The notes beneath the pieces were generated by a model. It was not told where the DNA came from, ran no database searches, and saw nothing but the letters and a program-made list of their open reading frames with translations. From positions 469,625,879-469,689,878 of the forward strand of contig OY856413.1 of NCBI GenBank assembly GCA_963693085.1: a stretch of DNA of 64,000 bases, written 5' to 3'. The position numbers and the translations under genes are program-made. This stretch comes from Alisma plantago-aquatica. Taxonomy: Eukaryota > Streptophyta > Magnoliopsida > Alismatales > Alismataceae. Below are positions 10,434 to 22,383 of the stretch, in pieces (position 1 is the stretch's first letter; each line of letters begins with the position of its first letter).

Positions 10434-12789
10434 AACTCCCCTAAGATTAAACCTTGCTCATCCTCGAGTGACAAAACCTTTGGATCTGATTGAGATAAGT
10501 CAGCTGAACGACATAAGTGCATAAAGTAAATCTAAAAAGTCCCCACCTTCGGTCCTCATACCGGCCCTCACTGACTGCCATTCAGGCAACCAGAAACCTC
10601 TATAAAAGATGTTTGTCCCCCAATCAATGAAACACTATCTATTAAAGCAGTTAATATGATAAACTCATTTGGTTCATACTTGGTGCACTGCATGATCTCC
10701 TATCGACGTTGCTCTTCTTTTTTCTCTACCGACCATCTAGCGGAAGCAGTTCTCCTGAGAATAAATGAATGAGGAGAAAATCATGAGTGGCCTACCAATA
10801 AGAGAAACAGGTGGTCGGAATGGGTGGCTGTAGAAGAATCACAAGCACATAAAATCATTCATGCAATAAAAAATTATGATGAACCTATGATGATGAAAAT
10901 TATAGAATGATCCTAATGCCTAATCATTGAGGTGGAATAATGCATGCAACTATTATTTCATCTCAATATAAGATGAAACATCTACAAAACTACATCATGT
11001 ACTAATTCTTCCTAATCATACAGGTACGATTGTGCCCTTTCTCCCTCACTTTCTAAAACTATACTCAATCTTTTTTTTTATTCTATATACTTTTTTTTCT
11101 AGACCCCCTTTTAACATGGCATAACTATTATGGGCTTATATTTACACTACACTTTTTTTTAATCATGACACTATTTTTCTTCTTTCTTTCAAGGTTATGG
11201 GCAAAATCACCACCTTCTTATGTGTTAGAAGAATAAGCTTAGCACATGATGATACTGTATGATTTATGTAATGTAGTCGTAACTATATGAACAAAGATGT
11301 TATGCAACTAAATGACATGCACCCGAATTTTGTTGTGCATGTATGTTTTTCTATATTTTTTTTTCATTTTTCACTAATGCAAGAAAAAATAAATAATTAT
11401 TATGCAAGGTCTACTATGGAATGTAAATGAAATCAAAAGAAAGAATGATAATATGTACTCAATCTTCTTATAGTGGAGTATAAAGCAGATGTGTTTGGTG
11501 AATGAGATCACATGACTAACAGATAGAACCTTCGAATAGAATCATATGTCCCTCTTTAATGACCTGTGTACAGGGTAATATTTTAGTTTAAGGTCACATT
11601 AGTGTTTGGTCGGTTCGAGCTCAATAGCCTTGTCAAACACTTTTCTTGAACAATTAAGATGACCATTCATGTTCTCATGTTCTAGAGGTGACTTACCCAA
11701 GCACTTCCTCTAGTTATGTAACTCAAATACTCACAAGATAAGCTTAATTTATTTTTTGTGCTCATTTTTCATTTCTTTTGCACACAAACCCCAGAGATTG
11801 ACATACTCAAATGAAACCATGCATTTACTTATCTTCAAATTACAGTAGATAGACTATGGATCCTAAAAATTGCAATAAACCAAGAAATAAGAACAACTAA
11901 AATTTTCAAAACTAAAACATCATAAAAGAAATAAAGAAAATCTAAGATAAAAGGATGTTCTAGCACAACCCCCCCAAGCGTGAATATGACTATGGCCTCA
12001 TAGTCAAAATTTGAACTTAAGAGGTGCAACAGTGGTACTATTTGCGCTGAAGGGTCGTGGAGGTAGATGGTTGGAGGCTCATTTGACCAAGTTTTGCTTG
12101 CTAATATCCCTCTTCTTAGTGGCCCATTTTTGTGTCTTAGTGGTGCTAAGACATGACATTCTTTAGCCTTCTTTGTTCTACAAAAAAATGGTGCTAAAAG
12201 AAACTGTTTTGGTGTTGTTTGCGGCCTATTTTAGGTAGTTGTCTGCCAAGAGTCAGTGGCTGTCTGCCAAGAGTCGGTTGCACCAACTCTAATTTCAGTA
12301 GTACCAACTCTGACAACATGTCAGTACATCTAACAAACCCACCAAACCTAGAGCAATAAAACTTTTTATGGCATTGACTAGGAAGTCGGTGGTATCGATG
12401 ATTTAACAGAAATACATGCCTGTAACTTTCTGAAAATCTTCAGGGAAGTCGGTGTCACCGACATGAATTTTAGTGGTACCAACTCTATGTTTCTAAAGCT
12501 GATCCAACTCTGATCAAATCTTGGTACCACCAACACAGATATCGGTGGTACCAACATTGTATGTTCTGTGCACTTCCAAAGACAAATAAAGGTACCATTT
12601 TTACAAAAAATTACAAAAAAGTAAGCAAAACTAAATACATAAAATTAAAAGAACATAAAGAAACAATCTAAAAGTTGGGTTGCCTCACAACAAGTGCCCT
12701 TTTTTAATGTCCTAGGTTTGACATGAGGAATACCTTCAACTTGGGTTGATAAGGGGTGGCTTTGATGATTCATATGGAAGCTTAAACTC
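10434..12789 (-). other. Non-coding interior of gypsy element (pol-deleted region)
   Basis: No coding region is visible. Next to the LTR, minus-strand TTAGGGGAGTT (10434-10445) is a plausible polypurine tract. Nearby ctcatcctcgagtgac (10459-10473) and ggttgcctcacaacaagtgc (12679-12698) resemble sequences often seen in non-coding parts of plant gypsy elements (a memory-based comparison). T-rich runs fill 11060-11400. This is where RT and integrase would be expected. Confidence 0.6.
12240..12570. repeat. Dispersed near-palindromic GTCGGTGGCACCGAC motif cluster
   Basis: Variants of a ~15-bp near-palindrome (gtcggtg-g-c/taccgac) occur about eight times in 330 bp, for example near 12260, 12290, 12390, 12450, 12470, 12525 and 12540. 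The same motif is in both LTRs (10128, 10180, 10200; 15985, 15998, 16050). It is absent from the neighbouring elements. Confidence 0.7.
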
Positions 12790-14790
12790 ATCTCTATCAT
12801 CACCAATCCCAAGTGTCAAGTAACCTCACCCAATGGCAGTGATCACATCAGCCATATCTTGGAATGGCCTTCCCAATAGCATCTCAGATCCTTTCATCTC
12901 AGGCATATCCATGACCACAAAATCTACAGGAAAGATGAAATTGTCTACTTTGACTAGCACATTCTCACATATGGCTTGTGGCTTCACAATTGATCAATCT
13001 ACCAACTTAATTGTCATAGAGGTTTTTGTTGTCTTCTTGAATCCCAACTTCTAAAAAGTAGCAAGAGGCATGAGGTTAATGCTTGCCCTTGAGTCACACT
13101 GTGCTTGTGGGAATTTTTGTCCACCTATAGAACATTTGATGTAGAAACATCCTGGATCCTTCCTCTTTCTTGGTAGTTTTCCTTGAGTAATAGAACTCAC
13201 CGCTTCATCAACACACCAAACATTTGTACTTTTTATCCTACGTTTCTTGTTGATGATGTCTTTCATGAATCTTCCATATGTAGGGATTTGATCTATAGCC
13301 TCTACCAGTGGGATGTTGATGTGGAGGTTTTGGAAGATCTCAAGAAATTTCCTATAACACCTTTGCACTTTCCTCAGCTTCAAACTATCCGAGAATGGCA
13401 TACTTGGCATCTCTATGCACTTGTGCCATGGAACATATGGAACTTTGGGGGTCTCCTCCCCTAAGCTTGCTTCAACACCACCTTTTGAGATAGAATTTGG
13501 CACATCTTCTGTGGATGGCTCGACTTGTGGCTCTTCTCCATGTTTGTGGGTGTCTCCTTGTTGATTGTGGCTACTCCACTACAGAGTAGAACCTTCACCT
13601 GCTCTTCCTCATGTGGCGTTCTGCACTCTCCCTGTAATCCATACAAATTGTGGAGGTATGGAACTTTGCAGACATATTCCATATCTAACTATATGATGTT
13701 CTGCTCAGGTATCTCCCCAATAGGGGGCTATGGCTCCTTGTTAACTGAGATATATTTAACCTGTTGATGTTGTTGTACAAGTGATGCATTCTCAGTAGGT
13801 TATTGTTGAATGAGCTTCTTCATGGAAGCCATCTCCTTCACAATTTAAGAAATTTGATATTGCATGTCTGTAGCTGTGCCCCATGGTTTTGAAGAACCTG
13901 CTATGTCTATCCCATGAATAGCTCATTTTGTTGGAGTATTTCCTAAACATCTCATTGGTATTATCTTATTTATTATTTTTGTATCCATGTTACCTCATGT
14001 ATTTGGCCTTTTATACCTCTTCTTCCTCTTCCTTCTAATATACCTTCTTAGCAATCAAATCCATCTTTTCATTCACTACATTGATCGCCTTTAACTCTGC
14101 CACACTCTTGATGTGCTCTGAGTGTTTTCTCTCATTACCCCAGGATTGGTTTTTGTCCATATGCTATAGTATCTCCTGGCACTTAGATGGTGAGTTGTTG
14201 AGAAAGAACCATGTGCATGCACTATCCACAGTGACATGCTCGTTATGGTTAAGACCAAAATAGAACACATTCTCCTGGTTCTCCAGATCTATCCCATGAT
14301 GCGGGACTTTTCTGAGCATATTCTGGAATCTCTCCCATGCCTCTATATATGATTCTTCAACCTATTTCTTGAAGTTATAAACCTTCCAGACCAACTCATT
14401 GGTCTTCTCCGACGGGAAGTATCTTTCAAAGAAGATCTCCATCATTTGATCCCATGTCTCAATAGATTCCTTTAACATGTTGTATAGCCATTCTTTTGCC
14501 TTGTCCACCAGTGATGATGGGAACAACTTCAGGTAAATATCCGTCTGTGGAAACTGATCCACCTTCACCGTGTCACAACTCTCTACAAAGTTGCTAATGT
14601 GTGCCACCGGGTCTTCATGAGTGTGCCGGTAAAAAGTCTGTGATTTAATTAATTCTATCAGCCCTAGATCAATCTTGAATTGTGCCACATTCACTATTTA
14701 TTTCTTAATCGGGCCAACCTTAGCATTCGAAGAAGATGCCTTGATCTTCTCCCATATGGTCTTGTCTTCATGTGTTGCTCCGTCACCCAT
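12790..14790 (-). pseudogene. Gypsy gag-protease, inactivated
   Basis: The start is the ATG at 14790-14788 (MGDGATHEDKTIWEKIK), 176 bases inside the PBS. The retrotransposon gag domain is at 14694-14362 with LFPSSLVDKAKEWLYNM and FFERYFPSEKTNELV. A divergent, interrupted linker follows. At 13503-13051 comes the Athila-type pre-protease block (FLEIFQNLHINIPLVEA, YGRFMKDIINKKR) and a protease segment CDSRASINLMP, where the usual form is C-D-L/S-G-A; Arg replaces the Gly after Asp-Ser. The protease continues out of frame to ~12835 with VLVKVDNFIFPVDFVVMDM and LLGRPF. Stops and frameshifts are present throughout. Confidence 0.85.
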
Positions 14791-14965
14791 TGTTGCTTTA
14801 CTAGTACCTTGAAATTTCAAATAACATGTATGAACTGATACTAAAAATTGAAAAAGATAAATAAAATTGGCAATTCAGTTCAAAGGATTACAACAAAATT
14901 ATGAGACATAAAAAGTAGCCTAGAGTGGCCGACGGAAACACTCGTAGTGCTGAAAACTTGTTGTC

Positions 14966-14983
14966 TCCACGGCAACGGTGCCA
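14966..14983 (-). promoter_or_regulatory. Primer-binding site for tRNA-Asp (gypsy)
   Basis: Minus-strand TGGCACCGTTGCCGTGGA lies 6 bases inside the 5' LTR edge (14990). It matches the complement of the plant tRNA-Asp 3' end (TGGCGCCGTTGCCGGGGA) with two differences. tRNA-Asp priming is typical of Athila-type elements. Confidence 0.85.
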
Positions 14984-14989
14984 AAAAAT

Positions 14990-16284
14990 TGACACGCTAA
15001 AATTGTGCGTATAAATGCAAGTGTGCGCATCGAGTGATATAGGACTATGTGAGGCCTGAGTCAAACTGAGGGAGACGTAGTCTCAGTGACTACTACTAGC
15101 TACTGTGTGATCAACTAAGCTGATTAAAAGGTTGAGTTTGAGTTTAAACAAAATAAAAAAAGAATTAAATGAAAATTAATGGTGCTTGATTCAAATGATA
15201 AGGATTCCTTAGGATAACTAATTTCACCACGGGATCTCGTTATACCTAATTTCTACCAAATTAACACAAATTTTACCCTAACCCTAGATAGAAAGACATT
15301 AGTCAAGATTACCCACTTCCACGGTACAACCCACTACCCAGATCTAAGCCAATTACACTTCCGTAGCAATTTATATCTTAGTCCAGATGCATTATTGAAG
15401 ACTCTCAGTTTCTTTCCATTAAGCGTACATTACCTTTTGCAAAGAATGCTTAGGAAAGTGTATAGATTGTAGTTTTATAACATTTAATCCTCCTTCCAGA
15501 GCAATTATCAGTCTATTACTCTATTGATGGTGATCAAGCATAGGTAGATCATTCAAAACATAACTATATATCCAGGAATAAAGAGAAATTTATATTAATT
15601 CATGCAAAAAATCAATACAACGATCCCCCGGGCTACTCTCGGGTCCTAAGGAAAGAAAGGGATTAACACCACACAGTTTTTAGTTGTGCATACAAGGAGA
15701 GGAAGGAAAAAAAACATGGGAAACATGAAAGAGATTAGTGTAACACAATCTGCAATCTTTCCGCAGCAAAAATGTTCGTTGGAGGTGCTCTGGTTGCCCA
15801 GTTGGCGGCCTTTGGCTCTTTTCTACTCTCTTCTTCCTCTCTGGGTTCCATGCAGTGCGTTGTCCGATCCTTTCCAGGTCTAGCTGTCCTTTCTTAGGTC
15901 ATAGGACAACTTACAGTACCACATAAAGTGGATCGTTGGATCTGGGTAGTCAGATCTAATTGTAGAATCTGGCAGAGTCGGTACCACTGACAGGATGGTC
16001 GGTGGCACCGAGTCTGCTCTTCTCTATAGGCCAACTACTGATGCAATCTCAGTGGCACCGACACTGTAATGTGCGTAAAGTACCTGAAAAGTGCAGAAAA
16101 ACATGCATAAGTACGAGGAATGCATAGAATCATATAAATATGATAAAATAAGTATAATTTGATGCAAACAAAGTGTACAGTCCAACAAAAGTGAATTATG
16201 CAAATATAATCAAGAAAATGAAAAATATGTGCACAAAAGAGATATAAAATAAGCCTGTAAAAGCGACTCAAAACCCATGCATCA
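14990..16284 (-). repeat. Gypsy 5' LTR
   Basis: It begins tgacacgctaaaattgtgcg and ends catgcatca in plus-strand terms, next to the PBS on its inner side and copia integrase on its outer side. Comparison with 9099-10433 shows clear but imperfect identity, so the insertion is not recent. Confidence 0.92.
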
Positions 16285-16289
16285 CCAAG

Positions 16290-19012
16290 TATATAGGAAA
16301 AATTCATCGACAATCACAAGACAATACTTGCCACCACGAAGAAATTGTGGGTACGCATTGATCCAAATATATCAATGTGAAGAAGTTCAAGAGATCTTTT
16401 GGTAATAAGGGCTTCATTGTATTTGAAGGAGGTTTTGGTTTTCTTTCCTTGGGTTCAAGGTTGGCATTCCTTATCCTTTTCAAAATACAAATTAGTTAGT
16501 CCCTTTAGTATTTCTTTTTATATCAACTTCTTCAATTGATGCATATTGACATGACTAAGCCTATGGTGCCACAAATAAAGATCATTCAAATTGGCAACAA
16601 GACATCTACCAACAATAGGCTTAATAGAGTCAAGAACATTAACATAGAGATTACAATTTCTAGTTCCTTTATGTATAACATTGAAAGAGAAGGAATCTAG
16701 AAGCAATCATTCAAGTGAAGTAAAAAAACAAGATAGCCATTATCACAAAATTAACTAACACTAATTAAATTGATATGTAGGCCATCCATAAGAAAAACAT
16801 TGTTGATGCATAGTGAATCACCTACATCACCCTCAGCTATCACTTTACATTTGTTGTTGTCACCAAATGTTACCAATTCTCCTTCCTTCTTTGTGAATTA
16901 TTTGAAGTGACTAGTTTCACCTATCATATCATTTGAGAAGCCACTATCAACAATCCATTTTCCTTTTACATATTAGAAAGGAAGATGTCGATGCCCAATT
17001 CAAACCTTGGACTCCAGTGTTAGCTTGGGGACCCATTTCATCTTTGGGTTGATCTCCTTCTCTCTATAAGGACAATAAATAGAGTAATAGGCATCACTCT
17101 TTCAATGCACACAAACCATATGGTTGTTAGAGTTGGATGACTCTCCATGGAAAATAGGAGGTTCCTTGCTCTTTTTATTACCCTTGCCCTTTCTCTTGCT
17201 CTTTGGAGCTCCCCTAGATATCCTAAAGCACTAGTACCAACTTGTTTTGTAAAGTGATCTAGAAATCATTGAGGGACTTTTTCCCTTTAAGGGATTTAGT
17301 GCAAGTAAGATGTTAGTTTGTGATTATCATCACTAAGAGTAATGATAGTAGAAGATAATCTAGCAACATCATCTTGAGCATGAAGTAAGTCGACCTCCAA
17401 ATAGAGGGCTTTAGTAAGATAGGGATGTTTTTCTAAAGTAAGACTAGCAACTTCATTACTTGGCAATAAAGGTCTAGAAGAAAGATCATTGATTTGAGAA
17501 TGCAATATATCATTTTCATTTCTAAGCATAACAAGCTCATCAAGATAAATTATGTTCTAATCCTCAATATCATCAGAAGCAAGTTTAAGATCATTTTTAG
17601 ATATAAGTAAAATATGCTCTTCTACTCTTACTTGGGTTTCTTCCTTAAGATTATTGATGTTCTTAAGATAGATGCCATTCTCTATTTTAAATCCATTGTA
17701 TTGGTGCTCAGGATCAAGATCAAGATCAATATCAAGAAATTTCCCTTGCAAGGAATCAATGCTATCATGATGTAACTTTTCATTTTGATCAAGAATATCA
17801 ATTTTAGAATAAAAATCATCTATGATCTTCCCTAACCTCTTCTTCTTAGATTTGCATTCAGAATAGTAGCATTAAGCATGTCAATGAGAGTTTCATTAGA
17901 TAAATCATGTAAATTTACCTCACTTACGTCACCAATGTCTTCAATTGTAGAGGTCATGAGTGAAAGATGGCATTCTCTTCATTGGAGCTTGAATCACTTG
18001 AATAAAAGTCTTCTTATGTGGCATGGGTTGCATCCTTGCTTCTTTTTTCCTTCTTGTCCTTCTTCTTGTACTTGTCGTCCTTCTTGTAGTCCTCCCTTTT
18101 CTTGGAGCTTCTCTTGTGGTAGGACTTCTTAACCTTGGGGCTTTCATTCTTGTAGTGCCCTTTTTGCCCACATTCATAGCACCTTGGATTGGAAGAGGAT
18201 GATGTCTCTCCCTTAAAGTGCCTGCTTCTATAGTATTTTGCTTCATGGTCATTCAGGGCTTCATATTAACTTGAGGAGGGAGGATAAGACCAGCAAGCAA
18301 GTTGTTGTTTAAGAATCAGTGTCTCCATTTGAGCTTTGAATGAACTATCTTTGATCTTCTTTGATTCCTTATCATCTTGCTTGTCTAGTCTTGGCTCATA
18401 GGCTTGAAGGTTTACAATGAGTTCTTCGGTAGCTATGTGACAAAGGCTTCTAACTTCTTCAATGGAGGTCACCTTGAATCCCCATCTCTTGGGGAGAGAC
18501 CTTGAGAACTTGGATTTGATTGTCCCTCTATCCATGGTGTGGCCCAATTGAGCAAGACCATTGATGATAGTGTTGAGCCTTGTATACATCTTCTACACTC
18601 TCTCCTTCTTGCCCATCTTGAAGTTTTCAAGGTGACCCTTAAGCATGTAGATCTGGGACTCTTTGACTTGTTTTGTGCCTTCATAGGTGATGCACAACTT
18701 GTCCCAAATCTCATGGATTGTGTCCCAAGAAGATATGTGGTTGAACTCATAGGGGGTGTGGGCTGCATAGATGATGCTTATTTCCTTTCCATTTAGTTGT
18801 GCCTTCATGACCATAGCTTCATCCCAAGTGGATATCTCCCCCACTAGATCCTTGTATGGAATAATCACCACCTTCCACATGTCATAGTTCATTCCTTGAA
18901 GGTAGAACCAAAATTGTCATTTCCAATAAAGGAAATAGCTTTCGTTGATGATCGGGGGTCTCATGGAGAATCCTCCCTCTAGGTTGGGGGACCCAAGTAG
19001 GTTGTCACCCAT
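16290..19012 (-). pseudogene. Copia 1 gag, protease and integrase start, inactivated
   Basis: The start is the ATG at 19012-19010 (MGDNLLGSPNLEGG), 39 bases inside the PBS. The UBN2/gag domain runs 18892-18270 (MNYDMWKVVIIPYKDLV, WDTIHEIWDKLC, with a stop near 18594). A zinc knuckle CYECGQKGHYKNES (about 18180-18140) has its last Cys replaced by Ser. A Lys/Asp-rich segment and a coiled-coil-prone stretch (17751-17296) follow. The protease is near 16965 (KWIVDSGFSNDM, D-S-G retained), GAG-pre-integrase at 16706-16518 (LYLWHHRLSHVNMHQLKKL), and the integrase start near 16390-16290 (YCLVIVDEFFLYTW-type). Gypsy insertion interrupts it at 16285. Frameshifts and stops are frequent. Confidence 0.88.
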
Positions 19013-19050
19013 CTTCTCATCTTCCAAGAGATATTGTCGGAGAAGACTAT

Positions 19051-19063
19051 GGATCTTATACCA
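19051..19063 (-). promoter_or_regulatory. Primer-binding site for initiator tRNA-Met (copia 1)
   Basis: Minus-strand TGGTATAAGATCC differs at two or three bases from TGGTATCAGAGCC, the usual copia PBS complementary to initiator tRNA-Met. It lies 2 bases inside the proposed LTR edge at 19066, which sets that boundary. Confidence 0.7.
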
Positions 19064-19065
19064 CT

Positions 19066-20722
19066 TGTTGAACCAAAGGGATCAAGAGAGGATGAATAGA
19101 GATAAAAATACTTGCACAAAATCTCTAGACCTTCAAGTTACTTCAACTAGGCACAATTGCAAATAGTGAATTTGATGGCCGTCGAAACATGCATAGAAAG
19201 GATGAGGGATATTATAACAAGCCATTTAAAGTGGTTTCTCTCTCCAAACTAGGAGAGAGTTAGTCCACTACCTAGAGAGGTCAAGCTCTAGGATTTTACA
19301 ACCTATGTATGCTTATACTCCCCTATAAGACATACAATTGACCTTCATTTTCTGGGATAAGGATACCCAGCTAACCTTACAACCAAGATGTACATGGCTA
19401 GATGAGCTAGAGTCTTCTACCTCTACAAGGTCTTACCCACTCTTGCAAGCAGTTGGACACCTTTGTTAAGGAGATCTCCTTCTTGCAAAAAAAAAATTTC
19501 CTTGAAGGATTTACCCACTCTACTCCCAAATATTCATCCTTGTCCTCCTCCTTCACTCGCAGAAGCTTTTTGCACCTTCTTCTATAGCTTGAAGAAGCTT
19601 GCACCTTCTCCTTCACTTGGAGAAGATTTTACCTACTTGATCTTGAAGAAAAGGGTTGGGGAAATGGAGATTTGAGATCTTTACACAAGTACAATGTAGT
19701 AGCTCTCTCACATACAACCTATCTCACTCATATGGATGTTTGCCTTTGTAAATAAGAGAGAGAAAGGGGATCTAGTGGACTTGTTGCACTTGACTATATC
19801 TATCATGATAAAGCAACCTTAGAATGATCTCCAAGAGGTCCTATTTATAGTTGGGGGTGTCTACTAGAGGGTATAAGCACTAAGGAATGATTTTTTGCCA
19901 TTTTGAGGGTGGCAACGGATATAATTTTGAATTTTACAACACTCTAATGGCTAGATTCACTTTTTCTTCACATTCTATACAATGCATTTAGTCGAGTTTT
20001 AATAGAGCTAGCTCGACCAATTGCATTATGAACCAAAGCCAATTTCAACCATCAGTGGACTTTATCTTGGATGAAACTCAACTTAACAATTCAATCAGTT
20101 TTGCTCAGTGTAGGGATCGGTCAAGTTTTGTGAGTGCACAACTTGACCAAATCTGAATTTTCCCAAAATCCAATAAGGGGGGTTGGGTCAAGTCCTATGA
20201 CTATTAAACTCAACCAAAAAATTCCTTGTAGTGAATTTTGAAAAATGTCATAAAGGTGATTAAATTTTGAATTTAGGGCCCGTAATTTTTTCTCGTCATA
20301 GTTATAAGTCATTACATCAATACAAATGATTAAAAAATCATCCTAAGGGTTTTACGGTGTTTTTCAAAAAAGGGAATTTGCATTGCTTTGACTTGAAATA
20401 GATCAAGCTAGGGCTTGATAGAAATGATCCTTTTCCTATTCCTAATCCCTAAAATCAATATCACACAAACATAGCCAGCAAGGAGTGGTCCAAGTGGTCA
20501 AGCACGACATCCCCTCATGAAAGGACTCAGGTTCAATTCCCAAAAAGCCGCCTTGAATTTACCACCCTCCCGGGCGTCCGGCCTCCACCACGGGCTTTGA
20601 GGGAGGTGGGAGACTAATGTCTCTCCTAACTCAAAAAATATCACACAAACATAATAGATACATATGAATGGAATGGTTGGTCATTATCAAAATATAGACA
20701 ATGTATAACTCTCAGATCAACA
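19066..20722 (-). repeat. Copia 1 5' LTR (contains a SINE)
   Basis: The inner edge, set by the PBS, is tgttga (19066-19071). A matching inverted tcaaca at 20717-20722 is proposed as the outer edge, giving ~1.48 kb once the SINE and its extra target copy are removed. No second LTR is in the window, so the outer edge cannot be confirmed by alignment. The sequence is non-coding. Confidence 0.55.
20457..20653 (+). mobile_element. tRNA-derived SINE with 17-bp target duplication
   Basis: The body is 20474-20636 (163 bp), flanked by perfect direct repeats aatatcacacaaacata at 20457-20473 and 20637-20653. The head has an intact Pol III A box (tggtccaagtgg, 20486-20497) and a near-consensus B box (ggttcaattcc, 20530-20540; one change). 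The body holds a GC-rich inverted segment (ccaccctcccgg ... gagggaggtggg) and ends cctaactcaaaa. SINEs are copied by LINE machinery, and target duplications of this length are typical. The family is not named here. Confidence 0.93.
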
Positions 20723-22383
20723 GTAAGAGTAAAGGTTTTTTTTACCCATTCCCCAATTATCCTTTCATTGTTTTCCCACCCTTTTACTCGCATTTATTTA
20801 ACAAAGATATAGAACTATATAGAATCTACTAATTTAATTTCCTCCCTTTTATTGCGATAGGGAAACTTGTGGGTTGCTCCTTACTTCTCACCCCCACTCA
20901 CACTCAAATGATTGTATTATATTATTATTAGATGTTGAAGCATTTCATAAGACCACAGAACAAATGGAAAAGGATGACCACACCACCTTAAAATATGTTA
21001 TTCTTGGACCAATGTCTAAACATATTACACAAGTATAACATGTCATGCTTATATTCACATTTGTGAAAATTCCATTCAAGAAAGATGTAACTTAATCTTT
21101 ATCACCCAAATGCACCACCTTATATTAGGTTTTTTTTTATAAAAAAAATTATATCAAAATTACTCATTTAACTGTTTACCCACCCCATTTACTGTATGGG
21201 AAGGATGGTAAAGGTAATGGGATTGTTAAGAAGTGTAATTATCCTTATCCTTGCCTGCTACCCTCTAGAAGTAAGTATAAGAAAAGAACCTTACCCTCCT
21301 CATACGCTCCCCATTGACATCCCTTCCTAGATATATAACATGAATGGAGTTCTCAAATTCACAACATTGTAGATCTATGTTTCTACAACTAAGATGTGGT
21401 AACTAACCAGAATGAATTTATTATCCCAATATTTATCCAAACAGAGGAAAGTTGTTTTAAGTAGATAGCAACTTCCTGACCCCTATCCAAAATCTCACCA
21501 CATTGGAGTTCCATGTTCCACTGTGATAAAACCAAAAACCATGTTGTTTTCTACTTCATCAAGGGTGAGAAGAATTTGGTAATAACCAAATTGAATAGTT
21601 AAATTAAATGAATAATTCTGTTAATTTAGTTAATTTATGCTAATTGGTTAAATTCTTATTTTGTATTGAAAATATTTACAATTTGGATAAACTAATTAAC
21701 CAAATAACCATATTTAAAAAAAATCATACACATATACAAACCTATATAATTGTAATTTTATTACAAACATCACGAAACATGCATAATAGTTAAGTTTTCA
21801 GAAACTATAGAGCATTATATTTATATGAAATACTCATATGATATAAAAATTATTCGAAATTCTATTATCATCTTCAAACAATATTATTACAAGATCACTA
21901 TTCAATTAACCAAATTAACCATTAGTTGATTAAATATAATCGAAGTAATCAGTATAGTTTAGTTAGGTTGATGGTCAAAATCACAAACTACTAATTAAAT
22001 ACTTAACTGAAACGAAAAATAATATTCAACCTAACTAACCAAATGTCACCCCTAACGTTTCCTTAATATGCTCAACTTGGCCTATTTATTGTAGAAACCA
22101 TTTTAGTCATGAGACCCATTTTTCTCAATGTGTTGAATGACACCCAACTTGCAAGTTTTGTAATGAGAACAACTTGTGAATACTGCTTTTTTCTATATGG
22201 TTCAGACTTTGTGCATGGCTAAAGTAAAAAAAAGGACCAACATAACTTATCTTTACAGTTGTAACACATCCATATAGTACTGGGAGTTTTGTAATATTGT
22301 TTGAAGATGCTAATTAAAGTAGATGTACATGCTAATTGTAATGTATACTAGTTTTTCTATTTGTTTTCTAAGTACAAAAAGTT
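20723..22383. other. AT-rich stretch without genes; possible MITE at 21562-22056
   Basis: No coding region is visible. At 21562 agggtgagaagaatttggta and at 22056 the inverted ctaaccaaatgtcacccct suggest ~30-bp imperfect terminal inverted repeats of a ~490-bp element with AT-rich interior. No clear target duplication was found, so this is tentative. Around 20735-21290 there are pyrimidine-rich runs (for example 20738-20790) and no recognisable feature. Confidence 0.3.

Larger units (their letters stand above)
9099..16284 (-). mobile_element. Ty3/gypsy Athila-like element, nested, pol-deleted
   Basis: This 7.2 kb LTR retrotransposon lies on the minus strand inside the copia integrase. It has two LTRs of 1295 and 1335 bp with TG...CA ends, a tRNA-Asp primer-binding site, a gag-protease region and a short purine-rich tract before the 3' LTR. 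The flanking pentamers are ccaaa (9094-9098) and ccaag (16285-16289), a target duplication with one change. RT, RNase H and integrase are absent between the protease (~12790) and the 3' LTR (10433). It could only have moved with help, or lost pol later. Confidence 0.9.
7873..20722 (-). mobile_element. Ty1/copia element 1 (Sirevirus-like), 3'-truncated, host of nested insertions
   Basis: On the minus strand the order is LTR (20722-19066), PBS (19063-19051), gag with zinc knuckle, protease, GAG-pre-integrase, integrase, then the start of reverse transcriptase, ending abruptly at about 7873. Protease before integrase before RT is the copia order. The long charged segment after the zinc knuckle suggests the Sirevirus group, but that assignment is tentative. 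The rest of RT, RNase H and the 3' LTR are missing. A gypsy element (9099-16284) splits the integrase. Joining 9098 to 16285 restores continuous integrase-like sequence. Confidence 0.88.

Noticed and set aside
17878..18252. Cys- or Arg-rich small proteins on both strands
   Set aside because: They are other-frame readings of the Lys/Asp-rich, zinc-knuckle part of copia gag.
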